From: Mycobacterium pinniadriaticum
Lineage (GTDB): Bacteria; Actinomycetota; Actinomycetes; Mycobacteriales; Mycobacteriaceae
DNA length: 38,323 bases
NCBI RefSeq assembly: GCF_026242045.1
Contig: NZ_JAPJDO010000049.1
Location: 1 to 38,323 of the forward strand
Reading direction: 5' to 3'
Of the stretch, positions 16,799-25,042 are shown one piece after another (within the stretch, counting starts at the first letter, position 1; every line of letters begins with the position of its first letter). Both the position numbers and the translations under genes were made by a program. The notes below the pieces were generated by a model, which had not been told where the DNA came from, did no database searches, and was given only the letters and a program-made list of their open reading frames with translations.

Positions 16799-17941
16799 AT
16801 GCGACGCCAGATATTCGATGAGTTCCACGAAGAGTTTCGCGGTCTGTGTCGCTCGTTCTTCGAGCGCGAATGCGTCCCGCATACGGAGAAATGGGAAGCA
16901 GATGGCCAGGTAAGCCGCGAGGCATGGCTGCAGGCCGGTCGACTTGGCCTCCTTGCGTGGGACGTACCAGAGGAGTTTGGAGGCGCCGGCACCACCGACT
17001 TCCGGTTGAACGCAGTTCAAGCTGAGGAGTTCTGGGCGACGGGTACAGTCGGAATTGGCCTTGGCATCCAGAATGACGTCATCCCGCCATATCTCATCGA
17101 CTTGACCACCAGCGAACAGAAAGCGCGATGGCTTCCAGGGGTGGTGTCCGGAGAGACGATCACTGCAATCGCGATCTCCGAGCCAGGCGCCGGATCTGAC
17201 ATCCGCTCGATCGCGACGACGGCCCATCGCGAAGGCGACGAGTACGTCATTCATGGCTCGAAGACGTTCATCAGCAACGGATTCATGGCCGATCTGGTCG
17301 TCGTCGCATGCAAGACGCGTCCCGAGGACGGCCACCGCGGGATCAGTCTCATTGCGGTTGAATCGGGCAGACCCGGGTTTGAACGCGGCCGCAAGCTAGA
17401 CAAGATCGGCCAGCACGCGCGCGACACGGCGGAACTCTCCTTTCAAGATGTTCGCGTGCCGGTTGAAAACCTCATAGGGGAAGAGGGCGAAGGCTTCTAC
17501 TACATGATGCGGAACTTGCCGAGAGAGCGGCTCGGGATTGCGGTCCATGGCGCTGCGGCAGCCCAACGTGCCTACCAGATCACGCTTGACTACGCGCGCA
17601 ATCGAGAAGCTTTCGGCACACCGATCTCGAATTTCCAGGTCAATCGCCACGCGCTTGCCGAGATGCACACCAAACTGCAGGTACTTCAAACATATCTCGA
17701 CCAGTGCACGGTGGCGCTCAATACCGGTGATCTAACCGCCGCAGAAGCTGCCGGAGCTAAGTGGTGGTCTACCGAGACTCAATGGGAGATCATCGACCGT
17801 TGCCTACAGATGTACGGTGGCTACGGATATGTCAATGAATACGAAATCGCCCGAATCTGGCGCGACTCTCGCGTTCAACGCATCTATGGCGGGACAAACG
17901 AGATCATGAAGGACCTCATCGGTCGTGCGTTGGGATGCTGA
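16799..17941 (+). CDS. Acyl-CoA dehydrogenase (long-chain/FadE type)
   Basis: A 380-residue acyl-CoA dehydrogenase. It has ISEPGAGSDIRSIATT (127-142), the GSKTFISNG strand, NREAFGTPISNFQ in the C-terminal bundle, and a closing YGGYGYVNEYEIARIWRDSR plus IYGGTNEIMK. As the YGGT form lacks the C-terminal Glu, the base is E243 in PRERLGIAV, as in long-chain acyl-CoA dehydrogenases. The ATG at 16799 is preceded by TTTTGGAG and begins MRRQIFDEFHEEF, the normal start; an open extension of 44 codons upstream crosses the AT-rich promoter and is rejected. It is transcribed away from the reductase gene. Confidence 0.92.
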   Translation: MRRQIFDEFHEEFRGLCRSFFERECVPHTEKWEADGQVSREAWLQAGRLGLLAWDVPEEFGGAGTTDFRLNAVQAEEFWATGTVGIGLGIQNDVIPPYLIDLTTSEQKARWLPGVVSGETITAIAISEPGAGSDIRSIATTAHREGDEYVIHGSKTFISNGFMADLVVVACKTRPEDGHRGISLIAVESGRPGFERGRKLDKIGQHARDTAELSFQDVRVPVENLIGEEGEGFYYMMRNLPRERLGIAVHGAAAAQRAYQITLDYARNREAFGTPISNFQVNRHALAEMHTKLQVLQTYLDQCTVALNTGDLTAAEAAGAKWWSTETQWEIIDRCLQMYGGYGYVNEYEIARIWRDSRVQRIYGGTNEIMKDLIGRALGC

Positions 17942-18026
17942 GCTAACGGCCAGGTCAACTCCCACAGATATCCGCAACTTGAGAAGGCCTTCCTGAAGTC
18001 ACGTCAGGGTCTTCTTCGCTGAAGGG

Positions 18027-18302
18027 ATGCAACGATTGATCTCTGACAGTCAGCTCGCGTGGCTGTTGGCCGATACTGCGGGCCACCTCCTCGGCGCTAA
18101 TGAGCGCGATCGGCTATTCGTCGAAATCGGCAGCGCGAATTACCTTTCAGCGATCGAGCGCTTGATCACGGCGATGGCGCACTCGAACGTGTCCCCGGAG
18201 GCATCCCTCTTGAGCACTATTGTCGCTTGGCTCGACCGCTACCCCGGCTTCGGTCACGAGCGGCGCCTTCGGCCCCTCGTCCAGCAGATGTCTGATGCCT
18301 AA
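18027..18302 (+). CDS. Small protein of unknown function
   Basis: A 91-residue reading frame downstream of the acyl-CoA dehydrogenase on the same strand, 85 bases away. I do not recognise the family. It is predicted mostly helical, without signal peptide, membrane segment or metal motif; the C-terminal half has an aromatic-rich stretch (AWLDRYPGFGHERRL). GAAGGG directly precedes the ATG, which is close for a ribosome site. GC usage at third positions looks coding. It may be a subunit or regulator linked to the dehydrogenase, but nothing shows that; a chance frame remains possible. Confidence 0.5.
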   Translation: MQRLISDSQLAWLLADTAGHLLGANERDRLFVEIGSANYLSAIERLITAMAHSNVSPEASLLSTIVAWLDRYPGFGHERRLRPLVQQMSDA

Positions 18303-18440
18303 GGGCTGCTGAGGCGACTTCGTGTTTCATCGATGAAATGGAGGGGCGAAAGCGGGTTAACGACCAGTGCTTTGCCACGGGGTAAATGATCGTTGCCGCA
18401 GTGAAGTTTCAGTAGCCGGCAAGCGCTCAATGTCTCGTTG

Positions 18441-19688
18441 TCATCCACGATGTGAGAGCTCTTGCGCGGCGGCCGAATGTACGGTTCCTGTTGCCACTGC
18501 GCCCGACTGAATCAATGCGGCGATTTCCTGCTCGCTTATCCCGAGGTGCTCGGCCAGCACGGCGGCGGTGTCGTCACCGAGTGCCGGCGCCGGCTGGGGC
18601 GCACAGTGCACACCGTCGATCGACATCGGCAGCCCCGGAGCCAGATACGTGCCGATCCGGGGTTGCTCGAGGGTGGTGAACAGCGGGTTCGCGGTGACCC
18701 GTGGGTGCTCGACGACCTCAGCGAAGCTCAGATAGCGGTCCCACAACACCGAACTCGACGACAGGGCGGCGGTGACCTCGTCGGCGGTGTGGCAGCGGAA
18801 CCACGTGGCAAACAAGCCGGACAACACGTCACGGTGCTCGTAGCGCTGGCCTTCGTCGTTGAAGTCTGCGTCGAGGGCCTCCCCCACGGCAGCAACGGCT
18901 TTCGCTGTTCCCGTCAGCTCGGCCAGATCCCGGAAGTGGCGGCCGGTAAGCGCCACGACCATGAACGCGACCCCGTCACCGCTGGTGAAGTTCTGGCCGT
19001 ACTGGCCGAAGAGGCTATTGCCGAGGCGGGGCCGCTGCGTGCCGTTGACCATGACCTCGGTGAGGAATCCGAGGTTGGCCGCGGTAGCCAGGGCGACATC
19101 GTCTAACGGCAGCCGGATGCTGCCGCCCTGCCCGGTCACGTCGCGGCGGCGCAGGGCAGCGAAGATCGCCAGCACCGCGTACAGCCCGCAGCTGACATCC
19201 CACGCGGGCAAGACGTGATTGACAGGCTCGCACTGTGACGCAGGGCCCGTCACCAGCGGGAACCCGGTAGCCGCATTGACGGTGTAATCCACGCCGGTCG
19301 ATCCATCGCCACGGCCGATCACCTCCAGATGGATCAGATCGGCCCTCTCGGCGCGCAGTGTCTCGTAGGAATGCCACTGCCGCCCGGCCACATTCGTGAT
19401 TAGGACTCCGGCATCGGCGATCAGGCGTGCGACCAGGCGCTGCCCCTCTGGGGCGCGAATGTCGGCGGCCACCGAGCGCTTGCCCTTGTTCAGTCCGGCC
19501 CAGTAGATACTCTCACCGCCCTCGGCCAGCGGCCAGCGGTGATAGTCGGCCGCCCCGCCGACGGGATCGACTCTGATGACCTCGGCGCCCAATTGGGCCA
19601 GTGTCATGCCGGCCAGGGGCACGGCCACGAAGCTGGAGATCTCGACGATGCGTACACCGGCCAACGGCTGGCAGGAAGAAGCGCTCAC
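18441..19688 (-). CDS. Family III CoA-transferase, 2-methylfumaryl-CoA isomerase (Mct)-like
   Basis: A 415-residue CaiB/BaiF-type protein. N-terminal PLAGVRIVEISSFVAVPLAG is followed by QLGAEVIRVDPVGGAADYHRW, a segment typical of the Mct subgroup that moves CoA within one dicarboxylate (mesaconyl-C1-CoA to C4-CoA). The catalytic Asp is D134 in GVDYTVNAATGFPLVTGPA. Similarity to Mct is from memory of the family and not proof of that reaction. The GTG at 19688 gives the family start, but its Shine-Dalgarno is weak. The frame remains open to 19949 upstream; those codons lie in the divergent region and do not look like this family. It stands apart from the two operons. Confidence 0.85.
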   Translation of the reverse strand: MSASSCQPLAGVRIVEISSFVAVPLAGMTLAQLGAEVIRVDPVGGAADYHRWPLAEGGESIYWAGLNKGKRSVAADIRAPEGQRLVARLIADAGVLITNVAGRQWHSYETLRAERADLIHLEVIGRGDGSTGVDYTVNAATGFPLVTGPASQCEPVNHVLPAWDVSCGLYAVLAIFAALRRRDVTGQGGSIRLPLDDVALATAANLGFLTEVMVNGTQRPRLGNSLFGQYGQNFTSGDGVAFMVVALTGRHFRDLAELTGTAKAVAAVGEALDADFNDEGQRYEHRDVLSGLFATWFRCHTADEVTAALSSSSVLWDRYLSFAEVVEHPRVTANPLFTTLEQPRIGTYLAPGLPMSIDGVHCAPQPAPALGDDTAAVLAEHLGISEQEIAALIQSGAVATGTVHSAAAQELSHRG

Positions 19689-20198
19689 CTGACGAGTATG
19701 GCAGGCAGCATTCACGATCAATGAACGGAGGAGTCTGCCGTCCTCCGCATGAACCGAGACAGGCTTCCTCCACCGGCCCAACTGGTCAGGATCGAGCCGA
19801 AGTCCACCTCCGTTGGGCACTCCTTGTGCATGGCGCACCTGCGCAGGTCCCTGCCGGGCTGCGTTGGCCCAATGAGGATGCTCGGGACACCACCGGTATC
19901 GGTCCAACAGCACGTCTGCGCGGCTTCCGGGGCGGGTGTCCGTGACCACGGCTTGTCAGGATTCCTGTTCCTAGGCAACGGCTTCGAGCTGACAAGCCCA
20001 GAGGTCTCTAGCATTTCTCATCCACGACGGTCATAATGAGTGGGGCTTAGGCTCTCAATTTTCGTGCTTGCCTGCCCTTGTGATATGTCGTTATACGCGG
20101 ATGGCCAGACGCTGCAACTGACTCGTTGTCATTTGAACTCAGCCCTAGCCGAATTGACGGCCGACGAGCAAGACAAGTTGATCGAGGAGGCACAGTTG
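19689..20198. other. 510-base gap without a recognised gene
   Basis: Between the Mct-like transferase (minus) and the CMD-family gene (plus) are about 510 bases with open frames on both strands but no family I recognise. Minus-strand codons in two frames (19689-19949 and 19718-20014) keep high GC at third positions, so a degraded gene cannot be excluded. The region must also contain the two divergent promoters. AT-richer sequence occurs near 20040-20100. Confidence 0.4.
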
Positions 20199-20669
20199 AT
20201 GGATCACAGCCGCGAGGAACTAAGGCGTGTCGGGGCGGCTCGGCGACAACGAGCGCAAGGCGCCAAACACGAAGCGCTGCAGTCATCCTTGATGGCCATC
20301 GATGCCAATCTGGCCCAATGGTCAGACGAGTTCGTCTTCGGTCAGGTATGGACTGATTCTGACCTTGCCTGGCGAGAGCAGATGCTCGTCGCGATCACGG
20401 CGCTGGCCGCCCTCGGGCACCACGCACAATTGCGGAACTACCTACATGGTGCGTTCCAAGGAGGCATCGAGGAGTCAGCGCTGCGGCACGCATTGTCGAT
20501 GCTGACCGTGTATGCGGGATTTCCAGTAGCCATTCAAGCACTCAATGTTCTCCGTGAGGTCGTCGCACGCGAGCTGTCTGCTGCTGCCGCCGACACCGCA
20601 CCCCAGCGAATAGTAGCGTTCTGCGCCGGAATGCTGACGCGGCTCTTCGAAAGACGCCAACCTACCTGA
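20199..20669 (+). CDS. Carboxymuconolactone decarboxylase (CMD)-family protein
   Basis: A 156-residue protein of the CMD fold. The core (about 62-133) has the REQMLVAITALAALGHHAQL helix pair and the ALSMLTVYAGFPVAIQALN helices of the PcaC-like branch. It lacks the CxxC of AhpD peroxidases, so a decarboxylase, isomerase or lactone-handling role is more likely than peroxidase. The ATG at 20199 is fixed by AGGAGG eight bases upstream; the longer frame to 20040 lacks such a site. Its stop faces the crotonase gene tail to tail, 40 bases apart. Substrate unknown. Confidence 0.85.
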   Translation: MDHSREELRRVGAARRQRAQGAKHEALQSSLMAIDANLAQWSDEFVFGQVWTDSDLAWREQMLVAITALAALGHHAQLRNYLHGAFQGGIEESALRHALSMLTVYAGFPVAIQALNVLREVVARELSAAAADTAPQRIVAFCAGMLTRLFERRQPT

Positions 20670-20709
20670 GCTGGTCGCTGAAGCTAAGGTCGTCTTGCGC
20701 TGTGCTGCA

Positions 20710-21489
20710 TCATCTTCCTGTGAAAACCGGGGCGCGCTTCTCGGCGAAAGCCGCGGCTGCTTCACGGTGATCCTCCGAACACAGCAAGGGCACCTGTAGC
20801 TCAATTTCCCACTGCAGCGCATCGCTGAAGGTGGCGGGTAGCGCATTGAATGCCTGGCTGATCGCCGTGATGGCCAGGGGTGGTCCTGCCGCCAATGTGG
20901 CCGCCACATCGATCGCGGTAGGCAGAACATCGTCGGCGGATTCCGCCAACTTGTCGATAAGCCCAATCCGCAGCGCTTCCTCTGCGCACACAGTCTCTGA
21001 CAACAGCATCATGGTTCGGGCACGAGCCGGCCCAACGCGTTGCGGCAGTGTGAAAAGTACTCCGTTGTCAGCGCATAGACCTACCTTGACGAATCCCCCG
21101 GCAAACCGGGCGCTCGGACCGGCGACGATATAATCGCAGGCCAATGCGATTCCCATCCCGAGCCCGACCGCTGCGCCATCGACAGCAGCGATTTGAGGCT
21201 TGGGGCCCTCGGCCATGACCCGCGCTATCTCCTGGGCTGCCTGAATGCGTTCGTAGGCGGCGCCGCCATCGGCTGAACGGACCATCTTCTTGATATCTGC
21301 CCCGGCGCAGAAATCGCCGCCGGCCCCAGTGAAGACAATCGCCCTCACCTGAGGGTTGGCATGAGACTCAACGATGAGATCGGCGAACTGCCGCCGCGTC
21401 TCGACGTCCAAGGCGTTCTTGCGTTCAGGACGATTGATGGTGATACACCGAACAGCGCCGTCGTCGTGCACGCAAATACCATCAGACAT
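20710..21489 (-). CDS. Enoyl-CoA hydratase/isomerase (crotonase) family, PaaG-like signature
   Basis: A 259-residue crotonase. The oxyanion-forming segments are FCAGADIKKM (60-69) and GAAVGLGMG (105-113). The two glutamates of classical enoyl-CoA hydratase are missing: G113 and F133 lie where E144 and E164 of the rat enzyme would be. The KVGLCADNG stretch instead places D141 where PaaG-type isomerases have their catalytic Asp. So double-bond isomerisation, or another crotonase reaction such as dienoyl isomerisation or ring opening, is likelier than simple hydration. The ATG at 21489 has AGGAG five bases upstream. It is 66 bases downstream of the acyl-CoA dehydrogenase on the same strand. Confidence 0.9.
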   Translation of the reverse strand: MSDGICVHDDGAVRCITINRPERKNALDVETRRQFADLIVESHANPQVRAIVFTGAGGDFCAGADIKKMVRSADGGAAYERIQAAQEIARVMAEGPKPQIAAVDGAAVGLGMGIALACDYIVAGPSARFAGGFVKVGLCADNGVLFTLPQRVGPARARTMMLLSETVCAEEALRIGLIDKLAESADDVLPTAIDVAATLAAGPPLAITAISQAFNALPATFSDALQWEIELQVPLLCSEDHREAAAAFAEKRAPVFTGR

Positions 21490-21555
21490 AAACACTCCTG
21501 CTCGCGTCTACCTTGTTCGCTCGGCGGCACGTTGCCTGGCCGTCGCGGTTGATCG

Positions 21556-22707
21556 TTACAACCCCAGCGACTTGCTGATAATCGACTTCATCACTTCGCT
21601 TGTCCCGCCATAGATCCGGCTCACACGAGCATCGCTGTAGAGTCGAGCGATCGGGTACTCGAGGATGTAGCCGTAGCCTCCGTGCAGCTGCAGGCAACGG
21701 TCTACGGTGCGAGCCTGCATCTCGGTGCAGAACAATTTGACTTTCGCGGCGTCAGCCCCGCTGAGTTGGCCCTCGATCAGCTGTCGGATGCCGAGGTCAC
21801 ACATCGCCTGCGCCGCCTCGATCTCGGCGGCAACGGCGGCGATTTCGAACTTGGTGTTCTGCATGGCCGCCACGGTGGTTCCAAACACGTTGCGATTCTT
21901 GACATAGTCGATCGTCATCTCCATGGCCGCCCGACTCTGTGCCACCGAGCCGACGGCGATAGCCAGCCGCTCCTGGGCAAGATTGTGCCCCAAATAGGAG
22001 AATCCGTGATCGACTTCGCCGAGCACATTGTCCGCCGGAACTCGGACGTCTTCGAAGGACAACTCCACGGTGTCCTGCACCTTGATCCCGATTTTCGGCA
22101 GGCGGCGACCTTTCGTGAAGCCCGGAGTACCGGACTCCACGATGATCAGGCTCAATCCGGTGCGGCGGTTCCCATCGACCGGCTCACTGGTCCGCGCGAG
22201 TACGATGACCAGATCTGCATGCTCACCACCGGTGATGAAGGTCTTGGCGCCGTTGAGGATGTAGTCGTCGCCGTCGCGTTTGGCAGTAGTCTTGACTCCA
22301 GCAAGATCTGAGCCTGTGCCGGGTTCGGTCATCGCGATGGCAAGTAGGAGTTCCCCGCTGGCCAGCCCCGGGAACCATTGGTCCCGCTGCTCGTCGTTGG
22401 CGTATTTCAACATATAGGGCACCACGACGTCGAGGTGGGTACGTAGTGTTCCCAACGTCACGTTCGCGCGGGCTGATTCCTCCTGCAAGACGACGTTGTA
22501 CCGGTAGTCGTCAACACCGCCGCCACCGTATGTCGCAGGAAAACCAAACCCCATTGCTCCGATGGCGCCGAGTTGGAGGTACAGGTCGCGCGGAACGATC
22601 CCCGCGGTGGTCCACTCGTCGTAGTGTGGAACGACCTGCTTGGCGATGAAATCCCGCACGACCTGACGGAAATCTTCGTGTTCCTGCTCAAAAAGCGTTC
22701 GCTGCAC
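21556..22707 (-). CDS. Acyl-CoA dehydrogenase (long-chain/FadE type)
   Basis: A 383-residue acyl-CoA dehydrogenase, closest in pattern to the one at 16799. It has AMTEPGTGSDLAGVKTTA (125-142), NGAKTFITGGEHADLV, NRNVFGTTVAAMQN and the closing HGGYGYILEYPIARLYSDAR plus IYGGTSEVMK. Catalytic Glu is E246 in AQERLAIAV (helix-G position). Start choice: TTG at 22716 lies on top of GGAGGAG, whereas the GTG at 22707 is nine bases after it, so the GTG is preferred. It follows the GntR regulator by about 30 bases and precedes the crotonase on the same strand, suggesting a dehydrogenation-then-isomerisation step. Confidence 0.92.
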   Translation of the reverse strand: MQRTLFEQEHEDFRQVVRDFIAKQVVPHYDEWTTAGIVPRDLYLQLGAIGAMGFGFPATYGGGGVDDYRYNVVLQEESARANVTLGTLRTHLDVVVPYMLKYANDEQRDQWFPGLASGELLLAIAMTEPGTGSDLAGVKTTAKRDGDDYILNGAKTFITGGEHADLVIVLARTSEPVDGNRRTGLSLIIVESGTPGFTKGRRLPKIGIKVQDTVELSFEDVRVPADNVLGEVDHGFSYLGHNLAQERLAIAVGSVAQSRAAMEMTIDYVKNRNVFGTTVAAMQNTKFEIAAVAAEIEAAQAMCDLGIRQLIEGQLSGADAAKVKLFCTEMQARTVDRCLQLHGGYGYILEYPIARLYSDARVSRIYGGTSEVMKSIISKSLGL

Positions 22708-22739
22708 TACCCTCAACTCCTCCGATCATCGTTCGGCAG

Positions 22740-23432
22740 TCATCGCGTCGCCATCGCCTCAGTGGGCGTGACTCCCTGGGCGCTCTCGAACACCCCACGA
22801 CGTACAAGTTCGGCCACGACCACGCGGGCCATGGTGGTCGACCGGTCTTCACACGCGGCGCGTGCGGCGACCGGATCGCGGCGCAAGATCGCCGCATGCT
22901 CGAGTTCGTAATAGGGCAACATGATCGCCTGATTGCCTTTGTAGTTCACCCAGAACGCGGCGGGGATGAAGCTCTGCGATGCCCGGATCGCCGCCTGCAG
23001 CCGGGGTCCCGCATATTCGTAGTTGATCGCCCGGCGGTACGCCCACGTCGTCTGCTCGAAGCGCTCGGATCCACAGGCTTCACGGAGTTCCCGCACCAAC
23101 TCGCTGAGGGTGTCGATGATGCGCGGCGTGGGGTAGACGGCTGCACGCGCCGACGCCATGCCGCTGAGCACGCCGTAGACTTCATGGTGTTCCAGGACCG
23201 TGGCTGGGTCGAATCGTTCGACGAAGGAACCACGATGATAGCGCGATGTGACGATGCCGTCGTGCTCGAGCTGACCGATCGCCTCGGTGACAGGCAACCG
23301 ACTCAGGCTGAGCTCACGGGCGATCTCGTTTCGGTCGATCCGCTCGCCCGTACGCAGCTTGCCGATGAGGAGCTGACCGATGATGTGGTCGACGACCTGG
23401 TCCTTCTCCTTGGCTCCGTACCGTTTGGGCAT
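22740..23432 (-). CDS. GntR-family regulator (FadR/FCD type)
   Basis: A 230-residue regulator. The N-terminal winged helix includes IDRNEIARELSLSRLPVTEA and the wing HDGIVTSRYHRGSFVE; the remainder is a helical FCD-like ligand domain (about 75-215) that in relatives binds acids or acyl-CoA, often with a metal. The ATG at 23432 shares one base with the TGA of the acyl-CoA ligase (TGATG) and has AGGGAAAG upstream. As part of the operon it probably autoregulates and represses the set from 27207 to 21556 until a CoA ester or acid appears. Candidate sites are in the 27208-27490 region. Confidence 0.9.
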   Translation of the reverse strand: MPKRYGAKEKDQVVDHIIGQLLIGKLRTGERIDRNEIARELSLSRLPVTEAIGQLEHDGIVTSRYHRGSFVERFDPATVLEHHEVYGVLSGMASARAAVYPTPRIIDTLSELVRELREACGSERFEQTTWAYRRAINYEYAGPRLQAAIRASQSFIPAAFWVNYKGNQAIMLPYYELEHAAILRRDPVAARAACEDRSTTMARVVVAELVRRGVFESAQGVTPTEAMATR

Positions 23433-25042
23433 CAGCTTTCCCTCATGAGTCTCTCAATGGCCCGATAGTCAGGCTTGCCGACGGGAGTCCGCGGAATGCC
23501 GTCGACACGCAGCCACTGCCTCGGGCACTTGTACGCCGAAAGCTTCTCACGACAATGCTTTGTCAACATCGCATCGCTGAGATCAGCCCCCTCAGCTAGT
23601 TTCAGAACTCCCGCGACGCGTTGGCCCCAGCGTTCGTCTGGCCGACCCACTACCACCACGTCGAGCACCCCCGGGATGGTCCGCAACACTGCCTCGACCT
23701 CATCGGGCCATACTTTCTCGCCGCCGGTATTGATGACAGCGCTGCCCCGACCCAGCAGCGTGATCCGTCCATTCGGCTCCACCCGAGCCTCGTCGCCCGT
23801 CACCGCGTACCGGCGGTCATTGATGGTTCGGAACGTCTCGGCCGTCTTCTGCGGTTCGCCCAAATAGCCAAGGGGCAGATGGCCCGTGACCGCGACCATT
23901 CCGACTTCCCCCGGGCCTGCCGGTTTTCCTTCTTTGCCGATCACGATGATTCCACCACCTGGATCAGTCGACTGGTCTCCGCTCACATCGCGGGCGACGA
24001 GCGCCTCGGTGGATCCAAAGTTGCTGACCAGCTTGACGTTAGGCAGCAACTCGGCCATCCGATCCCGGATCGACGAACTCCACGCCGCGCCCGCCGATGA
24101 GATCGCCCTAAGCGAGGGTAAGGCTCCGGTCCATCGACCCGTTTCTAGCTCAGTCAACATTGGGTGTGCGAAAGCGTCCCCGACAATGCCGAGCACTGCC
24201 ACGTTGTGTCGTTGCACCATCTCGAAAGTCGCTGCAGCGTCGAATGCGAGGCTGTCCGATACGACCACCGTTCCACCACCGTTGAGCGTGTTCAGCATGA
24301 GCGATAGCCCAGCCGCATGCAGAATCGGTGAACACGGAAGTGCCGTCGGTGCTCTTCTGCCGGAGGCAGTCAAAGACTCGGGAGTCGGCGGCGGCGCGCC
24401 AGTTTTAACCATCTGCCAGATCATCTGGAAATGGTCGCCGACAAGCCATTCCACGGCACGTGGCACACCTGTCGTGCCTCCAGTGTAGATAAGTAACCGG
24501 TCGTCTCCGCATAGCTCGCGATCGAACGGAGCACCGGAGTCCAGCGCGGCCTTCCACGAAGTGCCGGCCATCTCGAGTACGAAGGGAGGCTGCCCCATAC
24601 CAGAGACCGCTTCGGCCAGCGCCGGCGCACTCGCCGCGTCGAACAACACGGCCGCCGCCGAGCAATTCTCAAGTACGTAACGAACTTCATGCGCCGTATA
24701 ACGCGGATTGACGTTGGCAGGCAGCGCACCGAGCACAAGTGCTGCGTAAAACCCCTCGATTAGTTCCGCGCTGTTCGCGGCCATCACGGCGACCGGAGTG
24801 TCCCGCGCCACCCCCCGTGTCGTTAGATAGCTGGCCAAGGACTCCGCGTGGGCTAGGAGTTCTGCAAACGTGACCGATCGCGCCGGTGTTGAGATTGCGA
24901 TGTCGGCCGGCCGCTGGTGGGCGAAATGACGCAGGCTGGCGACATAGTGATGGGGTACGAGCCCGATGCCCTCGTGACCCTGGTACGGGTGTAGATCACG
25001 CCCTGATTGAGGGCCGAATCCGACCGCGGGTTGGCCGGTCAT
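23432..25042 (-). CDS. Acyl-CoA ligase (AMP-forming, FadD family)
   Basis: A 536-residue adenylate-forming ligase. A3 is YTGGTTGVPRAV at 186-197, in which the P-loop lysine (usual PKG) is Arg at 195, an unusual but conservative change. Others are present: FGSTEA (A5), VTGDEA (A7), GRGSAVINTGGEKVWPDEVE (A8) and the terminal RTPVGKPDYR with the A10 lysine. The A8 segment and overall order resemble the mycobacterial FadD3/FadD19-like branch that activates steroid or alicyclic side-chain acids. It starts with an ATG at 25042 overlapping the preceding stop by four bases (ATGA). The neighbouring dehydrogenase pair probably acts on its product. Confidence 0.92.
   Translation of the reverse strand: MTGQPAVGFGPQSGRDLHPYQGHEGIGLVPHHYVASLRHFAHQRPADIAISTPARSVTFAELLAHAESLASYLTTRGVARDTPVAVMAANSAELIEGFYAALVLGALPANVNPRYTAHEVRYVLENCSAAAVLFDAASAPALAEAVSGMGQPPFVLEMAGTSWKAALDSGAPFDRELCGDDRLLIYTGGTTGVPRAVEWLVGDHFQMIWQMVKTGAPPPTPESLTASGRRAPTALPCSPILHAAGLSLMLNTLNGGGTVVVSDSLAFDAAATFEMVQRHNVAVLGIVGDAFAHPMLTELETGRWTGALPSLRAISSAGAAWSSSIRDRMAELLPNVKLVSNFGSTEALVARDVSGDQSTDPGGGIIVIGKEGKPAGPGEVGMVAVTGHLPLGYLGEPQKTAETFRTINDRRYAVTGDEARVEPNGRITLLGRGSAVINTGGEKVWPDEVEAVLRTIPGVLDVVVVGRPDERWGQRVAGVLKLAEGADLSDAMLTKHCREKLSAYKCPRQWLRVDGIPRTPVGKPDYRAIERLMRES

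Noticed and set aside
17942..18026. Possible terminator with GAAGGCCTTC after the acyl-CoA dehydrogenase
   Set aside because: The palindrome is only ten bases, has no loop and is not followed by a T run.
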